Shown: positions 1-10,587 of the stretch, in pieces
Layout: every line of letters begins with the position of its first letter
Position numbering within the stretch: position 1 is the stretch's first letter
Assembly: GCA_958298945.1 (NCBI GenBank)
Contig: OY282606.1
Span: 25,765,740 to 25,829,739, forward strand
DNA: 64,000 nt
From: Atherix ibis
Lineage: Eukaryota > Arthropoda > Insecta > Diptera > Athericidae
Direction: 5' to 3'
Position numbers and translations under genes: made by a program
Notes under the pieces: generated by a model
The model's database searches: none
Told to the model about the DNA's origin: nothing
What the model saw: only the letters and a program-made list of their open reading frames with translations

Positions 1-24
1 AAATATGAAAAATATAGGATGTCC

Positions 25-480
25 CAAACTACACACAAGAAGTAATTGTTTCTCGGGCTGTATGGCATATGGTGCCGTTTTTGTTAAAACCACATATAGT
101 CCTCATTTACACATACACGTATATCTTGCAATTTAGGTACAAAAAACTGAATTTCGCAGAAGAATGGTCCGAAAATGTCTCCAGCCCAAAATCCGTAACA
201 CATTGTGGATGAATTTATTTCTCAACAATCACTCGTGGATTTTTTGAACCCCAAATTTGGCAATTTTCTCAATTAACTAAGCTATCAAGATGAAAATGAG
301 CCTCGTCGCTGAAGGTGATTTTGTTCGTAAAATTGGCATTCTATTTTTGTTGATCCATACTCAATTCAACGAGCTCCATTCGCTGTGCTTGGTTAGCAGA
401 CTTCAATTCTTGAGTCATTTAAATTTTGTTAGCTCAATACGCTATAGAGAGTTTTTCGAAATTTCCAAGTCATGCTCATG
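25..480 (-). pseudogene. decayed IS630/Tc1-like transposase
   Basis: Read on the minus strand, the region near positions 60-110 resembles the MWFQQDGATCHTA block that surrounds the second catalytic Asp of IS630/Tc1-like transposases, but with stops and shifts. The segment at 290-350 resembles the block around the first catalytic Asp and is a close relative of 6855-7064. No frame is open across it and no terminal repeats are visible; the left end may lie outside the window. It is a relic of a cut-and-paste transposon, recognised by similarity to better-preserved copies in this window rather than by an intact domain. Confidence 0.55.
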
Positions 481-618
481 ATGCCGAATTAATGTTGCTG
501 AACTCTCAGCACCATTTCTACGAACTGTTTTGTTATTTTGCATTGAGCTACTTATTGAAGGACAGTCACTAATTAATGCAGTCTCCCAAAGTTTTTAATA
601 AATCTATTCACAGTTGAT

Positions 619-1489
619 AAAGTTAAGTCACTGTTTCAACTATATTTACAAAAATTTTAGCTGCCAAACTTTAATTTTTCTTTAAAATATTGTTCAACAA
701 TAAAAACGTGTTATTTTTTCGTGCAGCGCTCCATTTTTAATAAACTCTGAACTGTCAGCTGTCACGCCATCTTTTTTTCCCGTTGGCAGTACTTTACCGT
801 ACAAATGGAGCAAAATTCAAAATGTGGTGTGAAGTTTTGGAAACCATATAAAATTTAATACGAAAATTGAGAACTGTAGCTACCAAACCTTCATTATTTT
901 TAAAATATTGCTCAATAATAAAAACGCGTTGTTTTTTCGTGCAGTGCTCCATTTTTAATAAACTCTGAACTGTCAGCTGTCACGCCATCTTTTTTTCCCG
1001 TTGGCAGCACTTTACCGTACAAATGGAGCAAAATTCAAAATGTGGTGTGAAGTTTGGGACACCACATAAAATTTAATACGAAAATTGGGAACAGTAGCTG
1101 CCAAACTTTCATTTTTCTTTAAAATATTGCTCAACAATAAAAACGCGTTGTTCTTTTTTTCAGCGCTCTATTCATATTGACCTTGAACTGTCAGCCATCA
1201 CGTCATCGTTTTTTCCGTTGGCAGCACTTTATCGTACAAATGGTGTAAAATTCATAATGTGGCATAAAGTTTGGGACACCACATAAAATTTAATACGAAA
1301 ATTGCGAACAGTAGCAGCCAAACCTTCATTTTCTTTAAAATATTGCTCAACAATGAAAATGTGTTGTTATTTCGTGCAGCGGTCCATTTTTAATAAACTC
1401 TGAACTGTCAGCTGTCACACAATCTTTTTTTCCGTTGGCAGTCCTTTACCGTAAAAATGGCGCAAAACTCAAATTTTGCGTGATATTTT
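619..1489. repeat. tandem array, four ~218-bp units
   Basis: Four head-to-tail units are visible. The shared block GTGCAGCGCTCC recurs at about 721, 939, 1158 and 1374, a spacing of 216-219 bp. Each unit also carries a CTGAACTGTCAGCTGTCAC block, a GTTGGCAGTACTTTACCGT block and an AATACGAAAATTG block. Units differ by scattered substitutions and small indels. No open frame runs through it. It could be a small satellite block or the tandemly amplified end of a transposon, since TGTCAGCTGTCA-like strings occur near transposon ends elsewhere here. Confidence 0.85.
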
Positions 1490-1514
1490 TCACATTTTAT
1501 CATAAATATATTTA

Positions 1515-1980
1515 TTCTTGAACAGCCTTTCTAATTTTTTGGAAATTTTTGTATATTGATGAGCCTCGTTTTTGGCTGAATAGTCGTGTTACTCCACAAA
1601 ATTGTGGATCCTGGATTAAGATAAATCCACAAGATATATTAGAGACATGTTCACATATCCTCAAAAATATGCTGTTTGGTGGGACTGACCGTCTCATTTC
1701 CAAGGTGGATCCATGGATTGGCTGACAACACAGTGGGGTTAGATACCACCTATTTTAATAATTAACAGGACAGACAACAATAGCCCAATATTGCCAGAGA
1801 AGTGGAGAGCGCTTCTTGGTAGAATTACCAAAGTGGCTTGCCAGGCTTTCGACACCAAAGAACATTATGGTTCTAATGGTATTGATATTTTCGTAACAGT
1901 AATTCTAAAAAGACTCTACTCAGATAATCAAGACCTGAGACTGTAGTAACGATCTATCAAGGTAGTGAGTTGCGTCAATT
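1515..1980 (+). pseudogene. decayed IS630/Tc1-like transposase, plus strand
   Basis: Plus-strand translation near 1553-1620 gives a block like IDEPRFWLN followed by a VTPQNC-like string, matching the usual FSDEAHFxLxGYVNKQNC motif around the first catalytic Asp. Further on there is an AVWWG-like block where the family has VTVWC. Frames shift repeatedly, so this is non-functional. The family is the DDE_3-type IS630/Tc1 group; its right edge is uncertain. Confidence 0.5.
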
Positions 1981-3579
1981 CCTGACCCACGATTAGCAAT
2001 TTGACCGACTAAGATGGGTTTAGTGGCTTAAACTTCCACATTTTGTTAATTCAATAATTTGCACCTTACACATAAAAAAAATACTGTTTGGTGCATCTTG
2101 TACGCCATCGGCATCGTTGGTCCGGTACATGTGGTTCTAGTAGCCTTCGCAATTCATTGAAGACACAAATCGGCGTCAAAGTGATTTCTTGTAATGGAAC
2201 TGTTATTTGGCCCTCAAAAATGTGTCAATTTCGATAACGCTTGATTAATTCTTGAACAGAAAACAAAGTCCTATAAATTTTGAGGTGTGTGCTAAAAAAA
2301 ACCAGAAAAAATTGATGCTTCGAAAGCCAACAATAAGCTTGTTATAACTGAGATTGAGGCAAATTTACTCGACTTCCGAAGGTCAGATCTCTTTGCCAGA
2401 ATATGATTTGTTTAAAGTATTTTTTTTAGTATATTGAAATTCATCCAATATATTTTCTTTATTGTAATATTAATAAAATATTTTATGAACTGTAAAAGCA
2501 AACATCGACTTTTGAATCTTCTAGTAAATTTTTTTGTTTTTTTCTAAATGAAAAACATACTAAAAAAAAAACACCTTTAATATAAAATTTATTCATGTTA
2601 ATTAAAGATTTTATTTTTCTCCTAACAATTGCTTCAATTTATTTGTAACTTAAATATAATATATACGTTCATAAATCATGGGCTTTTTCTATAATGTTGA
2701 ACAATGATAAAAATTACATTTTTAGATTCATATAATAAAAATAGATGTCAGGTATATTCATAGATATTTTTATATTAAATACAGAGAAAGTATCAAAAGA
2801 AAATTGTATATCCGTTTTTCGAGTGAAAATTTTTCGATAGAACAATTATTCTCTAATACATAAAAAGAAACGTGTAGAATCCTCGAACGAATATCAACAA
2901 TTTATGACTTTGTGGAGAGAATTTTTTTATGAGTTTTCGGTTTTTATTTATTCAACAAATGCAGGAGCTATTACACTAATGATAGGATATTTTCGAGCTA
3001 TTTTCTCTTCTGTATACCATATTCTCTCTGTTCATCAGGATTTCCGGAACAATGGAATTCTAATGGATTCTTTGAAATACTCGTCCTTTTTCCAGATGGA
3101 CAAGCTTAACGAACATTCCGAAATAATTTTCAGGTAATCGGACGGTTTTTTTTCCCCCACGTAAAAGTATGTTTATTCTTGCTATTAACAATGGCAAGAT
3201 ATTGTGGCAGCCCATTACAAAGTATGGTGTTATTGTGTCTTAATTGTGTTTTTATGTACCAAGGTAATTGGTCAATAATTCTTCATGATAGGGTAGACTG
3301 AAGACAAAAAAAACCAATCGATTTTTCTCAAAAAGGACACAACCATCTTATATCTTAATTATAACATATATTATATATCGAAAGACTTAATTAGATAATA
3401 TTTATAGTGAAAGAATAGATAATGAAAATATAGTTATAAAACATATATGACTTCTATCTATTCTTTTATATGGTAGTATGCTATCAGAAAAAATTTTTTG
3501 ATAGTTTTTCTAAAAATTGATCTTAAAACAAATGTTTGGAAAATAATTTTTAAAATTATTCTATTATAACTTCTATTAT
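1981..3579. other. A+T-rich DNA without a recognised gene
   Basis: The first ~300 bases may continue the preceding transposase relic. The rest is A+T-rich with many short homopolymers. A 77-codon open frame at 2904-3137 on the plus strand encodes nothing I recognise and has no supporting signals. Confidence 0.5.
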
Positions 3580-3581
3580 TA

Positions 3582-5352
3582 CAGTACAACTTCGCTAATC
3601 CGGACACATATAGTTTTGGCTTCGGTCGGATTACCGAGTTGTCCGGACTATATACTTAAAAAAATTTGCTCTAAAAAAAAATTAGCAGTTTCGAACAAAA
3701 CATTATTAAAACAAAAGACTTGCATTATATGAATTTTTTTATTAAAGTTTCCTTTAAAAAATTACATGTAGGGATGGTATTATTATGCAATAGAAAAAAA
3801 AGAACTAATTTTGGGCTGAATAATTTTATTATTGTAACTTTTACGTGCTTTCTCCTCTAGCCTCTTTAATAAGACAATGTCCTGCATGGAAACATCATTT
3901 TCCTCAGCCCACTGAGCGCAAATTGCAAATGATTTCATAGCATCATTATGAGCTATCTTAACTTTAACACCCATTGCAATATCTTCATCTTCTTCAGAGT
4001 CTACAAGGGATGCTGAAATTTCTTTTGGAGTAGCGTGCTCTATTATCTTTTCATCGGTTAAGTCCATTAAAAACTCATTCACACCCGTTGCCCAATCATG
4101 TATTTCTTTTTCAGGAATGTCATCTTTTGGATTTAAAGTAGTGATTATATGTTGTATTGATCTCAAGTCGGCAAATACGGAACCGGACAGTATTTCATGG
4201 CGTAAATCTTTAAGCGGAATCAAATCTTCATCTTCCCACTGTGATGCAAGCTGTGTCCACAATGTAGACCAGCTTTTCTGTAAGTTTTTTCCGCTAATGT
4301 TTTGCCAAGCTAGGTCCAAGAAAGTAACAGCAATCTTCAAGTTAAACTTTTTAAGAACTAGCGCTATGTTCCCATCGTTTTCTTTTGTGGTACCAGGCAA
4401 AACTCTCCAAAAAGCAGCGGATTCATCTGCATTGTAGACTTGCTCTTCAGTCAAGTTCATTGCAGCAATGATGTCGGTAAACTTTTTTTGAAACGGCTCA
4501 ACGGCGTTGATATCGCTCGAAATTTTTTCACCACATATTTTTAGAAATCGAATTCCATGTCGTTTTTTAAATTTATCTAGCCAGCCTGCACTGGCTAAAA
4601 AATCGTCCTTCCCAGTCATTTTGAAGTAAAAAAATTTTGCCTTGGCTCTTAAAATTTCAGATGAAATTGGGATATGGTGATTTCTTTGTTGTATAAACCA
4701 TGTATACACTGCTTCCTCAACTTCCGGATGTTCTGCTTTTTTAATAACTTTTTTCTTGCCTAAAATAACTTATTAATTAAAAAAATGGTTTAACATATTT
4801 AGATTCAAATTTACCTGCTCCATGATAAGTATTCGAAACAAATCGATTAATTTTTTCTTTATTTTTTTTAATGTCTGAAACAGTTGACTTAGGTATTTTA
4901 AATATGTCCGCCACCTGCCTAATAGTTTTGCCTGAATCAAGGCTTTGTAATATTTGACACTTTTCTTTTAACAATAACGTTTTATGCTTGCGTTTACTAT
5001 TTGAAGCCATGACTTTAAGGAACCCACTTCAAATTTAAAAATTTTAAAATTATGTAAACCTTTCCGAACATGCTCTTACAAGAGAACAAAAATTCAACTG
5101 CTATGACTTTAATACAATACTTACACGTACACATATATGTATACTTACTTATAACGTAAAAAAAAATTCACAGAATTCAACACAGAAAAAAAGTAAAAAC
5201 GGTACAATAACGATTTTGTACTCTTTCAATACGCACGAAAAAATTTGTCCGGACTATAGAGGTTAAAATTTGAAATCGTCCGAATCATGGAATGTGTCCG
5301 GATTACTGGAGTGTCCGGAGTGGCGCATGTCCGGACTAGCGAAGTTGTACTG
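3582..5352 (-). mobile_element. Tigger/pogo-type DNA transposon, both ends present
   Basis: The element is bounded by near-perfect terminal inverted repeats: CAGTACAACTTCGCTAATCC at 3582 and the inverse of CAGTACAACTTCGCTAGTCC ending at 5352. The TA target duplication is at 3580-3581 and 5353-5354. Inner sequence carries further GTCCGGA-type subrepeats near both ends (about 3640 and 5230-5330). At 1771 bp it is shorter than complete Tigger elements of about 2.2-2.5 kb, in line with the missing catalytic core of its gene. Ends that are still nearly identical suggest recent insertion or mobilisation in trans. Confidence 0.93.
3783..5010 (-). CDS. Tigger-type transposase, catalytic core deleted, two exons
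   Basis: Two exons, 5010-4815 and 4759-3783, are separated by a 55-bp GT-AG intron (4814-4760); spliced, the frame stays open for 390 codons. Residues 1-60 form a psq/CENP-B-type helix-turn-helix with a KRKHKTLLLKEK start. Residues ~80-140 resemble the second CENP-B/Tc5 helix-turn-helix (WLDKFKKRHGI). The start of the DDE domain is present (VYNADES, first Asp), but the frame then jumps to the C-terminal region, so the DNAPGH block with the second Asp and the third acidic residue are absent. It should bind DNA but not cleave it. No stop or frameshift is seen. I chose the start because it opens the N-terminal domain exactly as in relatives. It may be a trans-mobilised deletion derivative or a captured DNA-binding protein. 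Confidence 0.8.
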
Positions 5353-5662
5353 TATTTTCAATTAATTTTAAAATAATCCTTTTTTAAATAATTTATCAAT
5401 TGCTAGTGTAGATATTCTGAAACAAATAGTTTTAAGTTTGAATCCAGTTTCGTAACATAGCCGGAAAGCTCCTTAGTTGTCTTCAAATAGCCTAAGTTGT
5501 CGTGTCCCAAATACCATGCAAGAAGTAATTTTAATACAATAGAAAACGCACGTTTATAATTATAAATTTAATTTTTTTTATTAATTCATAAAGGATATAG
5601 TATAAGGTTATGTATAAAATAGTATATTAGTTAAATGGCCTCTACAGCTTCGCTGGCGCATA

Positions 5663-6421
5663 TCAGGGGTATAAGCTTAAATCCGCTGTTTGGTTATAGA
5701 TGGCGTGAGTGAGCGTATTAGGCTACCTCGGGCACGCCATACTTATTTTTTTTATGAGTTTGACATCTTTCAACATTAATCAGTGCACATTGTCAGCAAT
5801 TTCGTACAATAACATACATTTTTGCTTTGTTAATCATGTCTAGTTTTGTGCCAGAAAAAGAGCACATGCAGGAAGCTCTGCTTTTCTGCTTCAATTTAAA
5901 GAAATCGGCTGCCGAATCATATCGAACGCCTATGAAGGCCTATGGTGACAGTGCTTTATCGGAAACAAAGTGCCGAAATTGGTTTTGTCGGTTCAAAGAC
6001 GGAAATTTTGACTTGTGGGACAAGAAGCGTGAAAATCGGCTTAGGAAAGTTGAAGACCATCAATTGAAGGCTCTTTTGGATGAAGACGATACCCAATCAC
6101 AAAAAATGCTCGCGGAGAAATTTGGTCTTACTGAACCAGTCATTTCCATGCATCTGCGTGCAATGGGGAAGATTGAAAAGATCGGAAAATGAGTGCCGCA
6201 TGAATTGAACGATAGGCAGATGGAGCGACGCCAAAACACATGCGAAATCTTGAAAAATAGAAGGAATTTTTTTGGCGTGGTATCCACAAATTGCCCGAGA
6301 GATTGAAAAAATGTGTAGCTAGCGAGTGCAAGTACTTTGAATAAATTTTGTTTTTGCTTTCTATGAAAAAAACATGTGTTTTTTTGACTAAAAAACAGCA
6401 AATTTAAGATTATACACCTGG
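5663..6421 (+). mobile_element. internally deleted mariner, Mos1-like
   Basis: Imperfect terminal inverted repeats of about 28 bp bound the element: left TCAGGGGTATAAGCTTAAAT, right the inverse of CCAGGTGTATAATCTTAAAT, both continuing into GCTGTTT. They resemble the CCAGGTGTA-type ends of Mos1-like mariners. TA duplications lie at 5661-5662 and 6422-6423. At 759 bp it has lost about 500 bp compared with a 1.3-kb mariner. Confidence 0.85.
5836..6355 (+). pseudogene. mariner transposase remnant, catalytic domain deleted
   Basis: The start ATG at 5836 gives MSSFVPEKEHM, the typical N-terminus of Mos1-like transposases. The helix-turn-helix region is open to a stop at 6190-6192, and the same frame continues with VPHELNDRQMERR, so the stop is a mutation. 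Shortly afterwards (~6260) the reading jumps to the last ~30 residues of the family (WRGIHKLPE-like, ending near 6345). The whole DD34D catalytic domain is missing. It is non-functional but keeps both ends and so could in principle be mobilised in trans. Confidence 0.85.
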
Positions 6422-6439
6422 TACGCACTATTTTGTTGA

Positions 6440-7070
6440 AATTTTCCATGACCGTTATTCATAAATGTGGCTGAATATCGTTGATACAATACTCAATTTT
6501 CATCTTCAAGACGTAGGTAGTTGTGGGCTTATTGGCATAAACCTTAAAGTCCAACGGCGGTAAATCGCATGATCTGGGTGACCAATTATTATCACTAAAA
6601 TGGTAAATTACACGATCAGAAAATTATTCATCATGCTTCGCGCTGTAAGGCATGTGGTACCGTCTTGTTGAAACCACATGTCGTGTATATTCATATCTTG
6701 CAATTTAGATACCATAACTTTGATTATCATGTCAAGATTGCGAGCACCATTAACTGTTATTGCCTGACCAGCTGAATTTTCAAAGAATGATCCTATTATG
6801 CACTTGCTTCTCAACATTCACTTGTGGATTTTTTGAGCCCCAAAATCAACAATTTTGTCGATTAACCAAGCCATCAAGATTAAAATGAGCCTCATCGCTG
6901 AAGGTAATTTTGGTCGAAAAATCAGTATCCACTTTTTGTTGAACCATAATCCATTCAACGACCTCCATTCGCTGTACGTGGTCAGTAGGCTTCAGTTCTT
7001 GAATCAATACAACTTTTTACATCTTGCGTGTATTTTGGCTCACCCTATATATTTTGCAGTATGAACTCTA
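6440..7070 (-). pseudogene. decayed IS630/Tc1-like transposase, minus strand
   Basis: The 69-codon minus-strand frame at 6817-6608 contains an AITVNGARNLDMII block and MWFQQDGTTC with the second catalytic Asp, both hallmarks of this family. Upstream on the same strand (7064-6855) the first catalytic block is recognisable but frameshifted. It is a close relative of the relic at 25-480. No clear terminal repeats; the deleted mariner at 5663-6421 abuts its 3' side. Confidence 0.65.
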
Positions 7071-7107
7071 TTCTTGGGTAGCAATACATCAGCGTAGAAA
7101 TTTTTTC

Positions 7108-7450
7108 TACTCTTCGTAGCAGTTCTGCAAGGCTTAAACTAAAATCGCCTTTAGCTCCTCAGTCATACGATTTAAGATGTTCTCCACAGTATTGAGATGA
7201 TATCGGTTTAAGTTTTTTTTTTTGCTTTTGGGGAACAAACTAAAATCACATGGATACTAATATCAGATAAATAGGAAGCTTGGAAACAGCCCTCCTGATA
7301 ACCTTACTAACGTTTTTTGTTCTTGTGGAATGGACAGAGATCATGTGAATAGGCGTTGCCATAATGGAGAGTAATCAAGTGTCTGTAATGTCCGATGTGA
7401 TGTGAAGAATCCTTTTTCTGCTCCTTTTAAAGAGTCAGAAAATTGCAAAT
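7108..7450. repeat. dispersed repeat, related to 61185-61340 and 17770-17880
   Basis: Positions 7120-7180 (GTAGCAGTTCTGCAAGGCTT and following) align by eye with 61189-61250, sharing the string CCTTTAGCTCC. Positions 7355-7445 align with 17774-17870, sharing CAAGTGTCTG and CCTTTTTCTG. No open frame is conserved. These are probably old pieces of one transposon family, perhaps the N-terminal part of an IS630-like element. Confidence 0.4.
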
Positions 7451-7973
7451 AGCTTCAGTAAATCACAAAATTGATTAACGGTAACGAAATTACAACATTT
7501 TACATACACATTTAATCAATTCCTATTTTAAATTAGCCAAAACATAAGAAGAAGAAAAAAGCTCAATAACAAATTTTACGCAAACACTTACGTTAAATTT
7601 ATAAAATTCTGTTTTTGCTAACACCTCAAAAATATTATATATCATGTCTCAAAAAATAGTAAGTAGTAGATAGTAGGAGCTTCCCAAAAGTAATCATTAT
7701 TTATTATGAAAGTAGATGCCATTACGAAAATCGACACAGTTATTTATCATATAAATTTTATTAAACGGCTCGCCGATATTTGATAAGATATTCGAAGCAA
7801 CTGAACGTGGTAGGAGGTAGAATTTATGAAGCCATCGAGCTTAGGAAATCGTAATAATTCCACTCCAGGGAATCGTTCACCTAGTCTATTTAGCAAATGG
7901 CTTCTGTCACTATTCTCGTGTAGTTTTCGCTATTAAATAAATGTAAATTACTAACAAACTAGCTACCAATATA
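7451..7973. other. A+T-rich stretch with one short frame
   Basis: Nothing is recognisable apart from a 36-codon plus-strand frame starting at 7826 (MKPSSLGNRNNSTPGNRSP...), rich in Ser and Asn, without supporting signals. Confidence 0.3.
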
Positions 7974-8351
7974 TTGCACAATTCAACCAGTATACGAACT
8001 ATAGGGCTTATGGCTATGACGAATGAAAATGCGGAAAAAATTAATGATTTCGATCCATGCCCGACAGAAAAGCAAAACGATTCGAATAAAATGGAAAATG
8101 TTTTCATGCGTGTCATCTCAGCTATAATTCTTCAAATTAATTATGCTCAAGTGTCAAAAATTATGAACAGCATGTCCTTTCGTCGATGTGATTTATTTGA
8201 AAATTTCCTTTTTAGAAAATTAATGGGAACGCAAATGACCTTCGATGATATTCGAAAATCGTTCTTACTGCCACTAAACGTATACGGGGACACTATCACT
8301 GAATTAGTCCACCACGAACGTTTTATTTCGATTCTGAACATTTTAAGTTAA
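7974..8351 (+). CDS. unidentified 125-codon open frame
   Basis: One of the longer plus-strand frames that is not clearly transposon-derived. The ATG at 7974 begins MHNSTSIRTIG; another Met follows at codon 13. The product is acidic and polar in the first third (DFDPCPTEKQND) and then mixed, with a TFDDIRKSFLLPLNVYGD stretch. No domain, signal peptide or membrane segment stands out. A ~36-codon frame lies just upstream at 7826 and there is no clear splice context. It could be an exon of an unknown gene, a remnant of an unrecognised mobile element, or a chance frame in A+T-rich DNA. Confidence 0.2.
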   Translation: MHNSTSIRTIGLMAMTNENAEKINDFDPCPTEKQNDSNKMENVFMRVISAIILQINYAQVSKIMNSMSFRRCDLFENFLFRKLMGTQMTFDDIRKSFLLPLNVYGDTITELVHHERFISILNILS

Positions 8352-9445
8352 TTTAGTCAAAGATGCTCATTATTACTCGTACAAATGAATTTCTACGCCT
8401 TCTATTAGTACATTTATTATCAACTTTTTATTACTTGTTCTATTATGGCGAATATTGACTGTGCAACTATTGCTTTTCGGTAATTTCATTACGAATTGCC
8501 AATACAAATTTGAATTACAAAATTGCGTGACATGTAAAAGTATGCCAAATTCAAGTGCCAAATGTTTTGCCGGTTCTGAAATAGATTTTTTTTTTCATAC
8601 TTAACTAATTAATTAATCGCCTGTATTACAAAATAATTAAGGGGACAAAACGTATACAGTGACAATTACCTATGAATAATTATTGAAATGATCATCAATA
8701 ATTATGTTCACAATTTAATTGTATCGAAAATATTGCTCTCTTCTCTTATTGAATAATGATGAGATTTATAAGTGAATTAATGCTTTTATTTTTATGCCAT
8801 TTTTTTTTTTGCAAATATGGATTAATTCGTACAAATATGATTAGACAATTAAAATTTTTCCTAATTAGAATCGAGAATAATTTCTCCCCAGTATTCGTAA
8901 TGGATTAATTGTTCTTCCATTAATTAAGTGGAAAAAATCATTTCGAATTTTTTGAATATTTAATTTGGTTAATTTAAGCAAGTGGGAATATTATATATAT
9001 TTTTAATAATTCTAATAAATAGTAGTGTTCAGAAAAACTAAAAAAATTTTTTTTACCATAAATTTTGATTGTTCTATTATATTTTTATGGAAAATATTGG
9101 AAATTATTACCGAATAGACTTAAAAACAGGTCATAAAAAAATTTAAAAAAAAAAACAACTTTTATTTAAGTATTTTTAAATTTAAAATTTAAAAAAAAAA
9201 AATATGGGCTCACAATATTTAGTGAATCAAGTTTTTTTGGAATCAAATTTTTTACAATATTAACAATTGTAACGACTTCGAAGTCCCTAAAATATTAAAT
9301 GCTTAAAATATGCTTTTTGATGTTTGACAATACTTTCCAAACTGCAATTTAACTAAAGTCCAGATATTTTCAACAGGTCTTAAATATAGGCTATAAGTTT
9401 TGGCAGAAAAATGCTATCGACAGTTGAGAAACCAAAAAAAGTTAC
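8352..9445. other. A+T-rich DNA without a recognised gene
   Basis: About 1.1 kb dominated by poly-A/T runs and ATTAAT-type strings. I see no coding, RNA or repeat signal. Confidence 0.5.
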
Positions 9446-10540
9446 ATGGATGATCTGGGGAATAAAGTGAATGGAGAATTACAGAAATCCCTTTTACCAA
9501 AAGACGTTGTTATAATTGTGCAACCAATTATCGGATCTGATGCAAAGAACCCTTTTTTGTGCCCTCCAAGGACATCGTTATATATAGCACGGTCTGATCT
9601 AACAAGAGCTCTACGATCGTTTCACATTTTCTAAAACTGATTTATTAAATTAAAAAACGTATATTATTGATAACAAATGTATTCAGACTTGTTACAACTA
9701 TTCGCAAGTCAAATTGCTGAATCACCATTCTCAACACAGAATTTGAACCCAACTTCACTTATAAAGCTCTATGCAGCCGCGTAATTACCAAACGAGACTG
9801 AAATTCGTACTGGACGTTTTAGAAGGGACTAACGTACAAGTTGATTGGTTGGAAAATCCGTAGTGTCAACAAACATCCGCTATTATTTTTAAAGTCACCA
9901 AGCATAATATTTCTTTTTTCATACCCAAAAGAAAATACCCTCACCCATTGGCCTCATCAACTGCTCCCGTTCTGCGTCAATCTTTCAGTCTCCTATCACT
10001 GATGTGGATTAAAACTTGCTCTGATCTGAAAATATCCCCTTGCCCTACATGTCCTTGGTCAGCAAATGTATTTTTTAGATCACAATATGCGTTTTTGACA
10101 TACACGTATGATGGTAGTTCATCAAATGTGGTCTGAACTAGAAGACAAGCAAATAATTCTTCCTGCTGCATTTCGATTTTCTCTAAACTCGCATATGTTA
10201 TTATTCCCCGTACCAAGAATAGATCCCTTCGTAGATCTGTTGATGTCTTAAAATGATTACCAAGGGGCAGAAAAGTCTAAAAATATGCTGCCCTTTCCAT
10301 GTCATTTGGCATGGCTGACCTATTGCCCTTCTGAGACTGGTACTTCCAGTTTCTTGGTGACATCGGAACAACTAGTCGTGGGTTCCTTAAAAACAAGGCT
10401 ACATATTGTGGAGTTTTCTTTCGTTACAATCACCATTTTTGGTTTTAAATCTGCACTTTTTTTTCCTTTATTTTTTTTCTATTATTTCAACTCAAAACAA
10501 ACTTATTGGGCCTCCCCATACTAGTTAACTTGAGATGTGG
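9446..10540 (-). pseudogene. unidentified coding-like region, probably an old mobile element
   Basis: This kilobase is less A+T-rich than its surroundings. The clearest frame is 10216-9977 on the minus strand (79 codons), containing EKIEMQQEELFACLL and SEQVLIHISDRRLKD; it then reaches a stop and continues in another frame. Positions 9780-9880 align by eye with 61560-61640 (shared AGGGACTAACGT), showing that part of it is repeated. I do not recognise the protein; a decayed DNA transposon is my best guess. Confidence 0.3.
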
Positions 10541-10587
10541 AGAATTTTATAGTGCTAACTGGGTAATATATGTATTTCTTAAAAGTA

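Noticed and set aside
290..481. 63-codon plus-strand frame beginning MKMSLVAEGD
   Set aside because: It is the antisense of a decayed IS630-like transposase; the related frame at 6855-7064 has the same origin.
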